This document shows positions 63,809-64,000 of a stretch of 64,000 bases of DNA, one piece after another. How positions within the stretch are numbered: position 1 is the first letter of the stretch; the number at the start of each line of letters is the position of its first letter. Location: assembly GCA_944472135.2 (NCBI GenBank), contig OX235267.1, forward strand, positions 22,923,452 to 22,987,451, read 5' to 3'. The position numbers and the translations under genes were made by a program. The DNA comes from Trichobilharzia regenti. Lineage: Eukaryota > Platyhelminthes > Trematoda > Strigeidida > Schistosomatidae. The notes under the pieces are model-generated. The model searched no databases. It worked only from the letters and a program-made list of their open reading frames with translations, and was not told the origin of the DNA.

Positions 63809-64000
63809 CTGTAAAGAGAAAATTAAACAGAAATTCAATCGTCTGGAGTGAACAAATCAGACCATGTAGAATCTGAATTTGTGGAATTCAACTTCAAATA
63901 TTAATGATACAAACGCATGTGTGGTGAAAGTAAATGTCTGACATTATTCTACGACGAAATCAATAGCATATTATTTTAAAATGACTCAATAATGTTAAGA

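Overview
The window looks like a repeat-rich, intron-bearing region of a blood-fluke (Schistosoma) genome. The evidence is AT-rich DNA with GT-AG introns, a 4-12 residue start-codon micro-exon, SINE-like elements that carry a hammerhead ribozyme (the SMalpha-like arrangement known from schistosomes), and RTE, CR1 and Penelope-like retroelements. No species can be fixed from the sequence alone. There are no prokaryotic genes, rRNAs or CRISPR arrays.

Layout. 1-5210 is one giant palindrome: arms of at least 2493 bp (1-2493 and 2718-5210) around a 224-bp spacer, running off the left window edge. Its core (2034-3177) is a foldback element with 460-bp inverted arms. The same element occurs again at 20505-21648 with non-palindromic flanks, and a related locus at 24978-25440 lacks it. 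5.2-31 kb is mostly diverged duplicated DNA with a decayed RTE reverse-transcriptase fragment (7.4-8.0 kb), tRNA-derived SINEs (14.1, 19.0, 29.2 kb), a tandem duplication (15.2-16.1 kb), a solo LTR (19565-19883), an RTE endonuclease fragment (24.8 kb) and a hammerhead SINE (28.8-29.4 kb). 31.86-33.85 kb is a Penelope-like element flanked by inverted terminal repeats.

33.9-64 kb holds a cluster of paralogous genes for small multi-membrane-span proteins. By eye they resemble the TMBIM/Lifeguard (Bax inhibitor-1) family. Copy A (minus, 39344-35551) has six exons that splice into an open frame of 201 residues. Copy B (minus, 44.2-42.06 kb) is a pseudogene. Copy C (plus, 44978-47174) has the first five exons but no recognisable last exon on its strand. 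Copy D (minus) shows its last two exons at the right edge (63808-61026). An orphan last-exon fragment lies inverted at 48.01-48.17 kb. Copy A plus its 3' flank (33.89-39.3 kb) matches copy D plus its 3' flank (57.6-64 kb) as a segmental duplication. A broken CR1-type LINE (54.06-57.56 kb), a second solo LTR (59235-59520) and more SINEs are inserted in this cluster.

Most of the remaining DNA shows no gene that can be supported by eye.
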